DNA from: Bryobacteraceae bacterium
Lineage (GTDB): Bacteria > Acidobacteriota > Terriglobia > Bryobacterales > Bryobacteraceae
Direction: 5' to 3'
Assembly: GCA_029975915.1 (NCBI GenBank)
Contig: JARKOC010000410.1
Location: 1 to 64,000, forward strand
DNA: 64,000 nucleotides
Shown here: piece after piece, positions 24,286 to 33,219 of the stretch
Layout: each line of letters begins with the position of its first letter
Numbering within the stretch: the first letter of the stretch is position 1
Translations under genes and position numbers: made by a program
The notes under the pieces: generated by a model
Told to the model about the DNA's origin: nothing
The model's input: the letters and a program-made list of their open reading frames with translations, nothing else
The model's database searches: none

Positions 24286-27210
24286 TCAATTTGTGACGAG
24301 GACGGTGCCCGAAACTCTTGCCGTGCCGCACGTGATTCTGTAGTGGTGGAGGCCAGGGCTAAGCCCTGCGGTCTGGTATCGTTGCGAACGGCCAGGAGCG
24401 GTAGCCAGGTCATCAACGGCATCACCGCTGCCTGATGGCGGGGTGACACCCAGATAGACCCGGCATGCGGCGGCAGATGGCGCGGTCCATCGCAACAAAA
24501 CTGACCCTCCCACACCCGAGACCTGAACATTGCTGATCGATTCCCGCGGGACAAAGGCCCAGAGCGGATTGCTGGAGTAGTTCTGATGTGGCAACGAGCC
24601 TTGGAACACATGATACGCCGCGCCTGGAGAGTACGCGCCGACTTTATCGGCATCGTGCATCATGGCCATCGCGGCTCTGGCCAAGACCGGATATCCGCCA
24701 TTGAACTCCATCGAATAGGTCATCCAAGGTCCGGGCAACCATTCGACAGGGGACCCGGCAGGGTGGGATGCGGGCTGAGAGCCCCAGACTCCGCGCCCTG
24801 CGATTGAGATCGTGGTCTTGCCCGGTGAGGGGCTGTTCAGCGTGTAGGCGCCAGAAAGCCGGACATACTCCGAGCCAATTTTCATCCAGGACATGTGAAG
24901 CCAGTTGTCGCCCGTCGATCGGATTTCCGTGGAATCGATGACCAGCGTGGTCTGGGCGGATGTCATGTCCTCGCCGAGGGTATAGTTCGCCGCCCACGAC
25001 GCGGCGCAGTCCTCGAACGAGGTGCAAACCGCCCCGGTGCCGCCGTAGCCCCAGTCCGTATCACGAAGAAGATACATTGACTTCGCGCTGGACAGCGCCC
25101 GGCCGGCGAAGTGAGCCGCGTGGGCGTCGCGAATATGCTTGAACAGCGGTTGCCCGCCGGCATCCAGAAAGGCCCCCGATGAAGCGATCCAACCCCAGGA
25201 AACGCCAAGATAGCTTTGCCAGTAACCGGTTCCCCGCCTCGCTCCGGGCACCCATCCATCCGAAGAGGAGGTTGGCAGATATCCTGCCGTGGCGACACGC
25301 AGTGGATTCGCGGCTAGCAACCCGCCCGGCGCGTTGATCCACCAATAGCGTCCGGCGCACCAGAGATCGTAGGAATCCGAAGCCGTCGCGGCGTCAGATC
25401 TGACGTATGACGCGCATGTTGGGTCGGCCGGGGGGTGTGCTCCGTCAGCCAATAGCATTACCCCTTCGGTGAACCTCGCGTTGTTAACGAGTTTTTCCCG
25501 AAAATACTGTTTTTCGATCTCTCCGTCCGGGGTTAGGATGGCAGCCCAGGCGATGTTCCGGAGAGCCCAGGCAGTTTCACGCAGGGCGGCGTCGTAGTAG
25601 AAGATCCCCCAACGTTGATGGCGGCAGTACTCAGCGTTGGTGCAGGAGTTTTCCGTGGCCAGCATGTAGGCCGCTTCCATCTGAACGCCTGTGAGGTAGT
25701 AGTGGTAGCCGGTCAGGAACGCAGGAATCGAATAGAACGATGGCGCGTGGGAGTTGTAGTTCGTTGAGCCGTAAGCGGTCCAGCCGCCGGTGTTCGCGCC
25801 CATTTCGTAGCCGCCGCGTCCGTCACATGGCTCGATTGTGCAAACAGGCGGCATATATGTGCGCTCGGTTGTTCCACCGGCGTTCCAGGATGGGCGGGCG
25901 TTGATGCTGCCGACGCGTCCGAACGCGTCCGACGTGTCCTGAATCGAAAAGAATGTGAGGCCGGTTGCTGTCTCGAAGTAATGAATCGGCGCATGACCGC
26001 CTGCATCTGCATTGCCTATCACCGTTTTGTCCCAAATCTCCAACTTCTTGGCCACCGTGAGGCCGTCGTGGCCCATGAGGTAGAGATAATTCAGGTACCA
26101 ACGCGCGATGAGTGCAATCTCCCCCCTTGCTCCGGTAGTGCCGACCGATTTCCTCCAGTTCGCGCAGAATGCTGAATTGCTGCACCATTGCGGCTCATCC
26201 GGACCAAGATTCGCGTTGTAGCTGCCAATCGTGGCATCGGCGAGAGTGTTCGCCACGGGTAGCGAGTAGTCATAAGGCCCGATGAGTTTCGTGTGGATGA
26301 GATACCGGAAGTTGAAGTCGATGACGACGGCGCCCGGAGCCGTTCCGCTCCAGGTCAACTTGTGCCGGCGCGACCTCGGATGAAACACCTTGCCGGTCAC
26401 GCCGTAAGCAGTGTCTCCTTCAGACAAACCCGTTTTGAGAACGAGATCGATCGGATTGAATTTCTGATACCTGGTCGTCGAGGCGTTCCACAATTGAGCA
26501 TCCACTTCAACGCCATTCCATGCTGTGAGGGGCCCGGGTCCATCTGGATCGGGGTAGAACCTCAATTCGTAAACGGGATGGATCGACTTGTACATATCTG
26601 CGACCGGCGCAGTCCAAGATGAAGTGCCGCTGTCGTAGGTCCAGCCAAAATCGAAGGCTAGCGAGGTGGACCGGTCCTCAACAATGACCCCGGAGACCAC
26701 CGGGCCTCGCAATTGGTATCGCCATGCACCTGCGTTCAGCATTGCTCTGGCCGAAGCCGAGGACTGAATTGAGTTGATGGTCCCATACCAGGTCGCCGAC
26801 CAGGAACCGCTCCCACCGCCCGTGTCGAAGCCAAGCATCTGCGCCTGGTTCAACGCGGCCGCCTGACACGTGGCCAAATCACCCAGGTGACAGGGTTTAG
26901 GATCGGCGATGAAATCCACATTCGCGGAGCCGTTCGCCGGAAGATCCAACCGGAAGCTGACATACGCCATTTGGACGCTGCCATCCGGCCATGTGGTTTT
27001 GATGTCAACTTGCCACGCTCCGGCAACGATGCCGCCCAGCCGGGGCTTGGGGTAGGAGCCTGCTGGAAATTCGCCTTGGGCGAAGGAACGGTACACGGTC
27101 ATCGGACGGGCGATCTGAACGGCCCCGCTGGCCTCGTGAATCGTAATGCTATTGTCGAGCGCCGATGCCGGCAGGCAGAGCAATGCCGCCAAAATTGCTT
27201 TCTTGTTCAC
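24286..27210 (-). CDS. Large secreted modular protein of unknown function
   Basis: 974 aa from GTG 27210, preceded by a strong GGAGGGG site. A signal peptide (KKAILAALLCLPASALDNS) is followed by a beta-rich N-terminal region (about 20-330), a helical region rich in Trp and Tyr (about 330-720: RWGIFYYDAALRETAWALRN, GGLLAANPLRVA) that looks like an (alpha/alpha) toroid, a beta module near 765-835 (TTLVIDSTEIRSTGDNW, KIGSEYVRLSG, GRGVWGSQPASHPAGSPVEW) resembling modules of phage tail and baseplate proteins, and a C-terminal fibronectin-III-like domain (ISNVQVSGVGGSVLLRWTAP). Six or more Cys suggest disulfides. No catalytic residues are recognised. Last gene of a four-gene secreted-protein operon. 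Confidence 0.7.
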   Translation of the reverse strand: MNKKAILAALLCLPASALDNSITIHEASGAVQIARPMTVYRSFAQGEFPAGSYPKPRLGGIVAGAWQVDIKTTWPDGSVQMAYVSFRLDLPANGSANVDFIADPKPCHLGDLATCQAAALNQAQMLGFDTGGGSGSWSATWYGTINSIQSSASARAMLNAGAWRYQLRGPVVSGVIVEDRSTSLAFDFGWTYDSGTSSWTAPVADMYKSIHPVYELRFYPDPDGPGPLTAWNGVEVDAQLWNASTTRYQKFNPIDLVLKTGLSEGDTAYGVTGKVFHPRSRRHKLTWSGTAPGAVVIDFNFRYLIHTKLIGPYDYSLPVANTLADATIGSYNANLGPDEPQWCSNSAFCANWRKSVGTTGARGEIALIARWYLNYLYLMGHDGLTVAKKLEIWDKTVIGNADAGGHAPIHYFETATGLTFFSIQDTSDAFGRVGSINARPSWNAGGTTERTYMPPVCTIEPCDGRGGYEMGANTGGWTAYGSTNYNSHAPSFYSIPAFLTGYHYYLTGVQMEAAYMLATENSCTNAEYCRHQRWGIFYYDAALRETAWALRNIAWAAILTPDGEIEKQYFREKLVNNARFTEGVMLLADGAHPPADPTCASYVRSDAATASDSYDLWCAGRYWWINAPGGLLAANPLRVATAGYLPTSSSDGWVPGARRGTGYWQSYLGVSWGWIASSGAFLDAGGQPLFKHIRDAHAAHFAGRALSSAKSMYLLRDTDWGYGGTGAVCTSFEDCAASWAANYTLGEDMTSAQTTLVIDSTEIRSTGDNWLHMSWMKIGSEYVRLSGAYTLNSPSPGKTTISIAGRGVWGSQPASHPAGSPVEWLPGPWMTYSMEFNGGYPVLARAAMAMMHDADKVGAYSPGAAYHVFQGSLPHQNYSSNPLWAFVPRESISNVQVSGVGGSVLLRWTAPSAAACRVYLGVTPPSGSGDAVDDLATAPGRSQRYQTAGLSPGLHHYRITCGTARVSGTVLVTN

Positions 27211-27310
27211 ATCCCCTCCCCAACGCGTGAATTGCACATGATCGGCCCACATGCGGACCAGTCGCTCCCGCCAAGTGATGTCGCCACGGCCGTGTATGGT
27301 TGAATCAGCT

Positions 27311-28489
27311 TCATCTCATGCTCCAGCGTGACATCGCCACCACTGACCGTTTCCTCGAGGGCGTGGGCGCCTGCTCAACGCCAACTGAGTAAAAAGAGGC
27401 TGGGTCATTTTGGTTGTTGTACTCCGCCAGGATCCAATCCGCTGAGCGTGCGACACCCGACACTCTCGCTTCGTCGATTGTGGCTTCGGCGTTGTAGTAG
27501 GTCTCCTCGGTGTTCTGCGAACCAAGCCAGAACTTGGCAGTGCTGTCGTAGATCGCCGGCATGACGCCCGTGGTCCTAGTTGCTTCTAATTGCCCGTCAA
27601 CATAAAGGACCATGCCGGCTCCCGGATTGAACACCATTACTGCGTGGCGCCAGGCGCCGTTGGCCCGGTCCGCGCTACCGGTCACCAGGGTCGATGAGGA
27701 ACCGTCGGCGTATTGTCCATTCGCGGAGACCAGCCCGGAGACCCGCCCCGTGCTCTGATCGATGCCCAGACAATAGCTACGCATGTTGGAATAGCCAGAG
27801 TAGTTGGCCCACTTGCAGAGCAACCCCTCCCGGGCTGCGGGTGGATTGTTCACCATCCGGAACCAAATGGATGTCGTCAAGCTCCCGGTGATCGACAATG
27901 AAGCGTTATCGAGCCTTTCCAGACGGTCGTTCACCCCATCCAGGTCGATAGCGGCGCCGACTTTGCCGGCCACCAGATTGTTGCTGGTCATGGAGCCGAC
28001 TGACGTTAGATGGTTGCCGTAAGAGGTGGAGTCAAGCAACTGTGGCCCAGTCCCAGCGGGATCTTGTGCAAGATGCCAGACTCCTCTGAATCCAGCATCC
28101 CAAACCTGAGTTGGGTCGGCCTGGCTGGCCGAGATCGAGCTATTGCCATATGCGATGTAGATGACTGTGTCGGCCGTGTGCAGGAGCCAAGGGACTTTCA
28201 CCCAGTAGATCACCTCTCCTGTGGCTGCATCGTACTTTTCCACTTCATGCTTCAGCGGACTCCCCAGCGTGTTGTCAGCAAAGAATGCCACATCAAAGCC
28301 ATTGGGATTCTGGACCTTCCCGCCGTGGGAAACCGTCGCAAGCCAGGGATATGTTCCGGCGACAAGCACTGGGAAGTCGGCGTGTGTCGATGCGCCCACT
28401 TTAGTGTGGTTGATCGTAATCGGCCTGATGTAGGTGTAACCACCCCAAACGGGCGCCATGAGCAAAGCGAGAATCACCGCGTATCTCAT
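27311..28489 (-). CDS. Secreted DUF2341-LamG (concanavalin-like lectin) protein
   Basis: 392 aa with signal peptide MRYAVILALLMAPVWGGYTY. Residues about 18-135 form a DUF2341 domain (ITINHTKVGASTHADFPVLV, YWVKVPWLLHTADTVIYIAY). Residues about 140-370 form a LamG/Laminin_G_3 jelly roll (FRGVWHLAQDP, DSTSYGNHLTSVG, GKVGAAIDLDGVNDRLE, WRHAVMVFNPGAGMVLYVDG, IDEARVSGVARSADWILAEY). Such domains bind carbohydrate or proteins at the cell surface. The ATG lies 3 bp after the stop of the gene upstream, so the two are translationally coupled. The C-terminal tail is Arg-rich with no recognised sorting signal. Confidence 0.85.
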   Translation of the reverse strand: MRYAVILALLMAPVWGGYTYIRPITINHTKVGASTHADFPVLVAGTYPWLATVSHGGKVQNPNGFDVAFFADNTLGSPLKHEVEKYDAATGEVIYWVKVPWLLHTADTVIYIAYGNSSISASQADPTQVWDAGFRGVWHLAQDPAGTGPQLLDSTSYGNHLTSVGSMTSNNLVAGKVGAAIDLDGVNDRLERLDNASLSITGSLTTSIWFRMVNNPPAAREGLLCKWANYSGYSNMRSYCLGIDQSTGRVSGLVSANGQYADGSSSTLVTGSADRANGAWRHAVMVFNPGAGMVLYVDGQLEATRTTGVMPAIYDSTAKFWLGSQNTEETYYNAEATIDEARVSGVARSADWILAEYNNQNDPASFYSVGVEQAPTPSRKRSVVAMSRWSMR

Positions 28490-28492
28490 AGC

Positions 28493-29080
28493 TCAGTCCA
28501 CCGTGTATTCGACGAATACCCGCAGCGTGTCCGGCGTGCCGTTGATCATTGGAATTGTCAGGGCAAGCGGAGCGCGAGCGGCGATTGTGGCCTTGGAGAA
28601 TATAGTCGTATACGCCTCGCCCGCATCACACACCAGTGCGGTGCCCAGAAGAGGTGTTCCCGCGCTGTCTGGAGCCGCTGCGCTCCGCTCTTCCAGATTG
28701 ATACTCACGGAGGTCGCGCCCCTCACCGAGCAAGCCACCCTCAAGATCGTCACCGGAGCTGTAAAGATCACTTGCACTCTGCCAGAATCGCCCATGACGG
28801 GATCCATCAATGTGATCGACTTGACTTCGGGCCCGCTCGCCTGCCTCCAGCTGTTCTCACCAGCGCATAGGTACAGATTCCTGCCCGCCACCGCACTTGT
28901 TTTGAAGAACATCTCGCCAGCCGCGCACGTGGCCGGCAGTACTGCGCCCGCTGCGACCGGTTTTGTCGCTGTTGCCCCGGACGCATCCCAGGAACCGGTA
29001 ATCGCCCGATTGCCATTGATCACGGTTTGCCCGGACGCAAGTCCACTCAGGGCCATAACTGCCACAATGAGCCGTCTCAT
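28493..29080 (-). CDS. Small secreted protein with tail-fibre-like beta domain
   Basis: 195 aa; the ATG at 29080 is preceded by an excellent ribosome-binding site (AAAGGAGGTAGAG). A signal peptide (MRRLIVAVMALSGLASGQT) leads into NGNRAITGSWDASGATATKP and a Cys-containing stretch CAAGEMFFKTSAVAG and NLYLCAGENSW, a type of module widespread in secreted Acidobacteria proteins and some phage tail proteins. The C-terminal half (VQVIFTAPVTILRVACSVRG, LRVFVEYTVD) is predicted beta-sheet. Function unknown. It starts 11 bp after the tail-fibre-like gene stop and is directly followed by the LamG gene. Confidence 0.72.
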   Translation of the reverse strand: MRRLIVAVMALSGLASGQTVINGNRAITGSWDASGATATKPVAAGAVLPATCAAGEMFFKTSAVAGRNLYLCAGENSWRQASGPEVKSITLMDPVMGDSGRVQVIFTAPVTILRVACSVRGATSVSINLEERSAAAPDSAGTPLLGTALVCDAGEAYTTIFSKATIAARAPLALTIPMINGTPDTLRVFVEYTVD

Positions 29081-29091
29081 CTCTACCTCCT

Positions 29092-30396
29092 TTAGAATGT
29101 CCTCAAAACCGTCGCCCTGAATGTCCGCCCATCCGGCCCGGCTACGTCGGCGCTGGTCGCGTTGCAGAGACGCACAACCACAGTCTGTGCCGCGCTGACA
29201 TACATCGTCCCGGTCAAGCCCGAGGCCATATCGGGGGGCCACCCAGCGGCGATCGCATCGCCTGGCATCACGCCAGCCATGGTGAATGCGAGCTCCGAGC
29301 AACTCTGCGATCCTATCAGCCCGCCGCTGCCCCAGCCGGTCAGTGACGCAGCCGCGCTCAAGAAACTCGGCACCGTCGCGGGATCGACGCTGATTGTGGC
29401 CCCACTGACCACGATGCCCTGTCCGCCAACCGGCGTCAGAGCCGCATCGTCGCAGCCAGCCCATTCCACGTCGGAGCCGCTCGCTCCCACTTTCAGGCAC
29501 TTGCCAATCTTGCCGGCGTAAGCGGGAAGGAGATTGGATCGCGCGGCCAGCGCAGTTGCCGCCCCGGTGCCGCCTTGAGTGATGCCCACGGTTCCGGAAA
29601 TTTGACTGAAGTTGTAGTCGCCCGCCTGTGACACGATCATTCCGGTCCTGCCAAAGACGCTCGATACCGATCCAGCCGAGCAATTCGAACCGGCGCTCTC
29701 AAGCCGGGTCCCGTCGGCCGAAACCTGGACGCACCGGCCGGCGGTCCAGGCCGTTTGATTTGTTCCTCCCTGGCCGAGACCCGCCACTCCGGCGATTTGG
29801 GTGAAGGTGTAGTCGTCAGTTTGTGCCGTGATCTTGCCCGTCCGCCCAAATACGCTTTCCACCGCGCCGCCTGTCCCGCCGCTTCCAGTGCCGCTGACGA
29901 TGCACCGGCCCGTCTGCGCTACTGCGAATGTCACCACCACCGTGTTCGCATCGGGGATGAAGACTCCACCGGGTTCAATCCTGGAATCCAGTTCGTCAAA
30001 ACAATCCACCAGAACGTTTCGGGTGCCGAGGTTATGGATCAGTGTAGCGTTTGTGGCCGCAACCAGCGGCTGTGAGTAGTTCTCCCGCCCGCCGCAAGGC
30101 CCGCCCGATGAGATCAAATTGCCCGAGGCGTCATACTGCGCGCACTCACCGATGCTGGTCGCTCCCCCGCCGAATGTCTGGAGCACTGAGCCGCTACCGC
30201 TTTTGCCCGTTACGCCCTCGATCTGTCCGATACCATGTGTGTGTATCTCGGCCGCGGCGCCCAGCTTCGCTCTTGCACCTGCCGCAGTCGCCGACCCTGT
30301 TCCGCCCTGCTCAACCCTTACTACCGTTTGTGCAAGTAGAGGGAGTAGGCTGATCCAGCAAGCCAGCGCGCGGCTGGCCGTCCTTCTGAGTGCCAT
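29092..30396 (-). CDS. Secreted protein built from phage-tail-fibre-like repeats
   Basis: 434 aa. The N-terminal signal peptide contains LACWISLLPLLAQ. Tail-fibre hallmarks follow: QGGTGSATAAGARAKLG (30-46), HTHGIGQIEG (52-61), an IHNLGTRNVLVDCFDE beta module (120-135) ending in VVVTFAVAQTGRC, and two repeats (179-243 and 244-316) of the form SVFGRTGxIxxQxxDYxFxQIxG followed by QGGT and a Cys pair. These elements are standard in phage tail fibres, yet the protein has an export signal and no phage structural gene is nearby. First gene of the secreted-protein operon, with GGAGTGAAG upstream of the ATG. A surface fibre or adhesin is the best guess. Confidence 0.75.
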   Translation of the reverse strand: MALRRTASRALACWISLLPLLAQTVVRVEQGGTGSATAAGARAKLGAAAEIHTHGIGQIEGVTGKSGSGSVLQTFGGGATSIGECAQYDASGNLISSGGPCGGRENYSQPLVAATNATLIHNLGTRNVLVDCFDELDSRIEPGGVFIPDANTVVVTFAVAQTGRCIVSGTGSGGTGGAVESVFGRTGKITAQTDDYTFTQIAGVAGLGQGGTNQTAWTAGRCVQVSADGTRLESAGSNCSAGSVSSVFGRTGMIVSQAGDYNFSQISGTVGITQGGTGAATALAARSNLLPAYAGKIGKCLKVGASGSDVEWAGCDDAALTPVGGQGIVVSGATISVDPATVPSFLSAAASLTGWGSGGLIGSQSCSELAFTMAGVMPGDAIAAGWPPDMASGLTGTMYVSAAQTVVVRLCNATSADVAGPDGRTFRATVLRTF

Positions 30397-30422
30397 TTGC
30401 TCTTCACTCCAGTTCGTAATGC

Positions 30423-30458
30423 GGAGGTCGGTTTCAGACCTCCACTCGTTCTGAGTGA
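30423..30458 (-). other. Two tandem hairpins in the leader of the secreted-protein operon
   Basis: GGAGGTC (30423-30429) pairs with GACCTCC (30437-30443) and next to it CACTC pairs with GAGTG around a 5-nt loop (about 30444-30458). On the minus strand they lie 27-62 nt before the tail-fibre-like start codon, within the 189-bp gap 30397-30585. They could shape the 5' leader of the operon mRNA. No T-tract follows on either strand. Confidence 0.4.
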
Positions 30459-30585
30459 AATGAATGCCCTCCGCAAACTTTGAAGCGCAGCCCTCTAAGT
30501 CATTGCAAGGGAAGAGAATATGTTTTCTCTGTCGGCGTGATTACCCTGAGGTCCGGTCGCTTCAGGCAAGTGATCGCTGTGGATG

Positions 30586-31656
30586 CTAACGGGCGCGCGA
30601 ATCAGCAGCGCCTCTACTCCACTCCTGGTAAAGCCGCCTCAGGACCGCAATCTTGGCCGGATCCTCCGCCACTGCTCGAGTCGTGAACATCATGATGCCG
30701 TCTGCCCCTGCGGAGATCCCATTCTTCATTACCGCCTCGAACTCGTCCGCCGGAATCCGGTCCGGCTCACCATGGGCCTGGACGATCGGCCAGACTTTCT
30801 TCGGATTCGCCAGACGGGAAAGCCAGCCGACGTACTCTGCCACCCAATCAGGGGATCGCCCCATCCGTTTGTGGTAGACCATCGGCGATAGGACATCAAA
30901 TAGTGGACTCAGCCGCTTCAGATTCAGCCCAAGGATCCGTTCCCTCGCGCCATCGAATTCCTCGTCCGTCCATGGGCAGTGGTACAAGCCCACCAGCGCT
31001 CCTGGACGCTTGTTCTTAACGATCCCCCGGAGTTCGCGGGCCCAGTCCTCCAGCACCTGCGTACGCCACTGGCGCCATTGCTTCTCGTGCTTCGACAGGA
31101 TGATTGCCGACGCTTCAGCGGCATCGAGTGACGGCAACTTGACGCCTGAGAATGCTTGGAAAGCTCGCAGGCACGAGGCGTTGAAGCATGTCTCCGGCAG
31201 AATCGGATTCGGATCTTCGAATTGGGCATGCCAGTGGAAGTAGTCCAACCACACGCCGGCAAGGTCGAACCGGTCGAGCAGCGTCTCCAGTTGTCTCTGG
31301 CGGTAACTTCGGAAGCCCGGATCAGTCGGGCAAACCCCCATGAACCATGTCGCGGCGGGCGACCGCTCGCCCTTCTCATTGATCGGCCACGCCTCAGGAT
31401 GCTTCTCGACATACCCCTTGCCATTCAACGTCGCGAACTCGGCATAGACCTTAGCTCCTTCGGTTCCGGCGCGCTCCATCAAGGATTCCTGAATAGAGCC
31501 TCCATGGACAAAGACGGCATTGATCCCCGCTTCGTCCAGCCTGAGGCCCGCAGCCCAAAGCGGCCTGGGGTCTGAGTACACACCTCTATGTGTGACGATC
31601 TGGGCGATGGTGATCGTCGGGAGCAACACTAGGATGAAGGCTGGACTAAGTCTCAT
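30586..31656 (-). CDS. Secreted TIM-barrel glycoside-hydrolase-like protein
   Basis: 356 aa from ATG 31656 (ATG 31665 also possible). Signal peptide MRLSPAFILVLLPTITIAQI. The body reads as a (beta/alpha)8 barrel of the GHL/DUF4015-like type: INAVFVHGGSIQESLMERAG, AKVYAEFATLNGKGYVEKHP, LAGVWLDYFHWHAQFEDPNP with a conserved Asp at the strand end, VGLYHCPWTDEEFDGARERI, VLSPMVYHKRMGRSPDWVAE and ISAGADGIMMFTTRAVAEDP. Such proteins are thought to be polysaccharide-degrading, but activity is unproven for most. Catalytic residues not certain. The gene follows the Dabb gene by 94 bp. Confidence 0.7.
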   Translation of the reverse strand: MRLSPAFILVLLPTITIAQIVTHRGVYSDPRPLWAAGLRLDEAGINAVFVHGGSIQESLMERAGTEGAKVYAEFATLNGKGYVEKHPEAWPINEKGERSPAATWFMGVCPTDPGFRSYRQRQLETLLDRFDLAGVWLDYFHWHAQFEDPNPILPETCFNASCLRAFQAFSGVKLPSLDAAEASAIILSKHEKQWRQWRTQVLEDWARELRGIVKNKRPGALVGLYHCPWTDEEFDGARERILGLNLKRLSPLFDVLSPMVYHKRMGRSPDWVAEYVGWLSRLANPKKVWPIVQAHGEPDRIPADEFEAVMKNGISAGADGIMMFTTRAVAEDPAKIAVLRRLYQEWSRGAADSRAR

Positions 31657-31750
31657 AATGCACATACTAAGGCTTCGACAACCTTCCGGATACACAGATC
31701 CCGCCGTGCCGGGTCTGGGCCCGGCAGCCGGCGGGAGACTGGATCGCGCA

Positions 31751-32200
31751 CTACTGGCCAAGAATCTGGTAGGTCGTAGTCCCGTACTGGCGCACTTTCT
31801 CGTACGCCTTGACCCAGGCAGCATGCGCTTCGTGCTTGCCGTAGGCTTTGAATGACTCCTCATCCTTGAAGTGCATGCAGACTCCATATTGCCGCCTGAG
31901 CATCTTCACGCTCGCCTGGACGGATTCTCCGGCGCGGTACTTCTTTGTTGTCTCCTCATCCATCGGCCCAGCCGCGGACATCAGGCCCAACGGGCGGGCC
32001 AGTTTTCCGTGCATGAGATGCATCAGTCCAGGTATCTTCGACGGCAACTCGTCGGTAGCCTTGGCAAACGCCGCCCAGTCGGCTGGCGTCGCCGCCTCAA
32101 CTTCACTGAACGTGAAACAGTGCATTACGCCCTTCTCTCCGGCGTTTACAGTGATGGTGGCCAGAAGGCACACCATGACGGATTGGACAAATCGTTTCAT
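31751..32200 (-). CDS. Secreted Dabb (stress-responsive alpha/beta-barrel) domain protein
   Basis: 149 aa. A signal peptide (MKRFVQSVMVCLLATITVNA) precedes one Dabb ferredoxin-like domain: GVMHCFTFSEVEAATPADWA, ELPSKIPGLMHLMHGK, YGVCMHFKDEESFKAYGKHE, HAAWVKAYEKVRQYGTTTYQ. Dabb domains form dimers and are of varied or unknown function; secreted versions are common in Acidobacteriota and Planctomycetes next to hydrolases. The distal GGAGG is rather far from the ATG. Confidence 0.82.
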   Translation of the reverse strand: MKRFVQSVMVCLLATITVNAGEKGVMHCFTFSEVEAATPADWAAFAKATDELPSKIPGLMHLMHGKLARPLGLMSAAGPMDEETTKKYRAGESVQASVKMLRRQYGVCMHFKDEESFKAYGKHEAHAAWVKAYEKVRQYGTTTYQILGQ

Positions 32201-32270
32201 AATAGGGAGCCTCCAACAGGTGTCTGTGCAGAATAGGATACCGCACTATCCCGGGAGGATTGACAACCGG

Positions 32271-33185
32271 TCACGCGACGGCCGTATCTGGCGCATACCG
32301 GGGCAGCAGCAAGTGCTGCACCGGACGGCTTGCACGGAATGCTCCAAGTTCCTGTGGAAACTGGCGGATCAACCCGGCAGGAGCCTTCAGACGGGAGACG
32401 CCCATCATCTCGACAGTTTGAAGGGCGTTCACAAACGCGTTCCGGGAGTCGAAGTTGTGATAGACAACCACCGTCCTGGTCGCATTTGCCGATAGTCTGC
32501 GAACCCTGCCCAGCCATTCCTCAATCTCCTCGGTTGTATAGCGGTAAGGCGCCGGATTCGTGTGCCGGTCAAATCCCCCAAAAATATCCGCCGACATCCG
32601 CCCATGCATCATCACGACGGCCGTACCCGCCGTGAGGATTGCTGTGGGAGGCATAGCGCGGAAGTAAGAGGGCTGATCTATATTGGCGAGCGAAACGTGA
32701 TAATCGATGAGCGTGGAGATCGCTTCGTCTGCCATCCAGCTTTCGTGCCTGAACTCCGCAGACAGTGGGAACTCATGAAAGGCTCGCCGCAACTTGATCA
32801 AGTGTTCCCGATTCTCTGCCGTGAATTTGAACGACCAGGGGAACTGCATCGTCAGGCTTGCCAGCCTCCGCGCCCGAAGCATGGGCATGAAGCCCTGCTT
32901 CCACGCACCCACGGCAGCCTGATCCAGATCCCTGTCGTAGGTGAACCTGGAGCCGATCGCTGCGGTGAAAACGAAATCAGGATTTGCCTGCACTTGCTTT
33001 ACATAAAGTTGACTGATCTCAGCCTTCAGCGGCGCTTCGCGTGTCCAAGCCAAGTGCACTAGATCCACATACTCGGCCAACCTGGCAACGGGGTGGCCCT
33101 TTCGCGGCTCCATGCAGTTCCTGAGCGATTCCGAGAGCGGACCGCCCGCAGCCAATCCGATATGCAGGTTCGATTGAACGTTCAT
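32271..33185 (-). CDS. DUF72 (YecE-like) TIM-barrel protein
   Basis: 304 aa from ATG 33185 (a TTG at 33209 is an alternative). DUF72 hallmarks: FVFTAAIGSRFTYD, QFPWSFKFTAENREHLIKLR, HEFPLSAEFRHESWM, NIDQPSYFRAMPPTAILTAG, VVMMHGRMSADIFGGFD, YRYTTEEIEEWLGRVRRLSA and VVYHNFDSRNAFVNALQ. The family is widespread, cytoplasmic and of unknown biochemical function, with possible links to nucleic acid or Fe-S metabolism. This copy is truncated at its front compared with some homologues but complete in its motifs. Stands alone between cysK and the Dabb gene. Confidence 0.85.
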   Translation of the reverse strand: MNVQSNLHIGLAAGGPLSESLRNCMEPRKGHPVARLAEYVDLVHLAWTREAPLKAEISQLYVKQVQANPDFVFTAAIGSRFTYDRDLDQAAVGAWKQGFMPMLRARRLASLTMQFPWSFKFTAENREHLIKLRRAFHEFPLSAEFRHESWMADEAISTLIDYHVSLANIDQPSYFRAMPPTAILTAGTAVVMMHGRMSADIFGGFDRHTNPAPYRYTTEEIEEWLGRVRRLSANATRTVVVYHNFDSRNAFVNALQTVEMMGVSRLKAPAGLIRQFPQELGAFRASRPVQHLLLPRYAPDTAVA

Positions 33186-33219
33186 TGTCTTCGCCGTTTC
33201 TTTGCTCAATAGTAGAACA

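Noticed and set aside
29960..29995. tRNA T-arm-like sequence CGGGTTCAATCCTGG
   Set aside because: It lies inside the tail-fibre-like gene and no acceptor, D or anticodon arm can be formed around it.
24286..30396. Prophage or phage tail remnant
   Set aside because: Tail-fibre-like repeats occur, but every protein has an export signal and no capsid, terminase, baseplate, lysis or integration gene is nearby.
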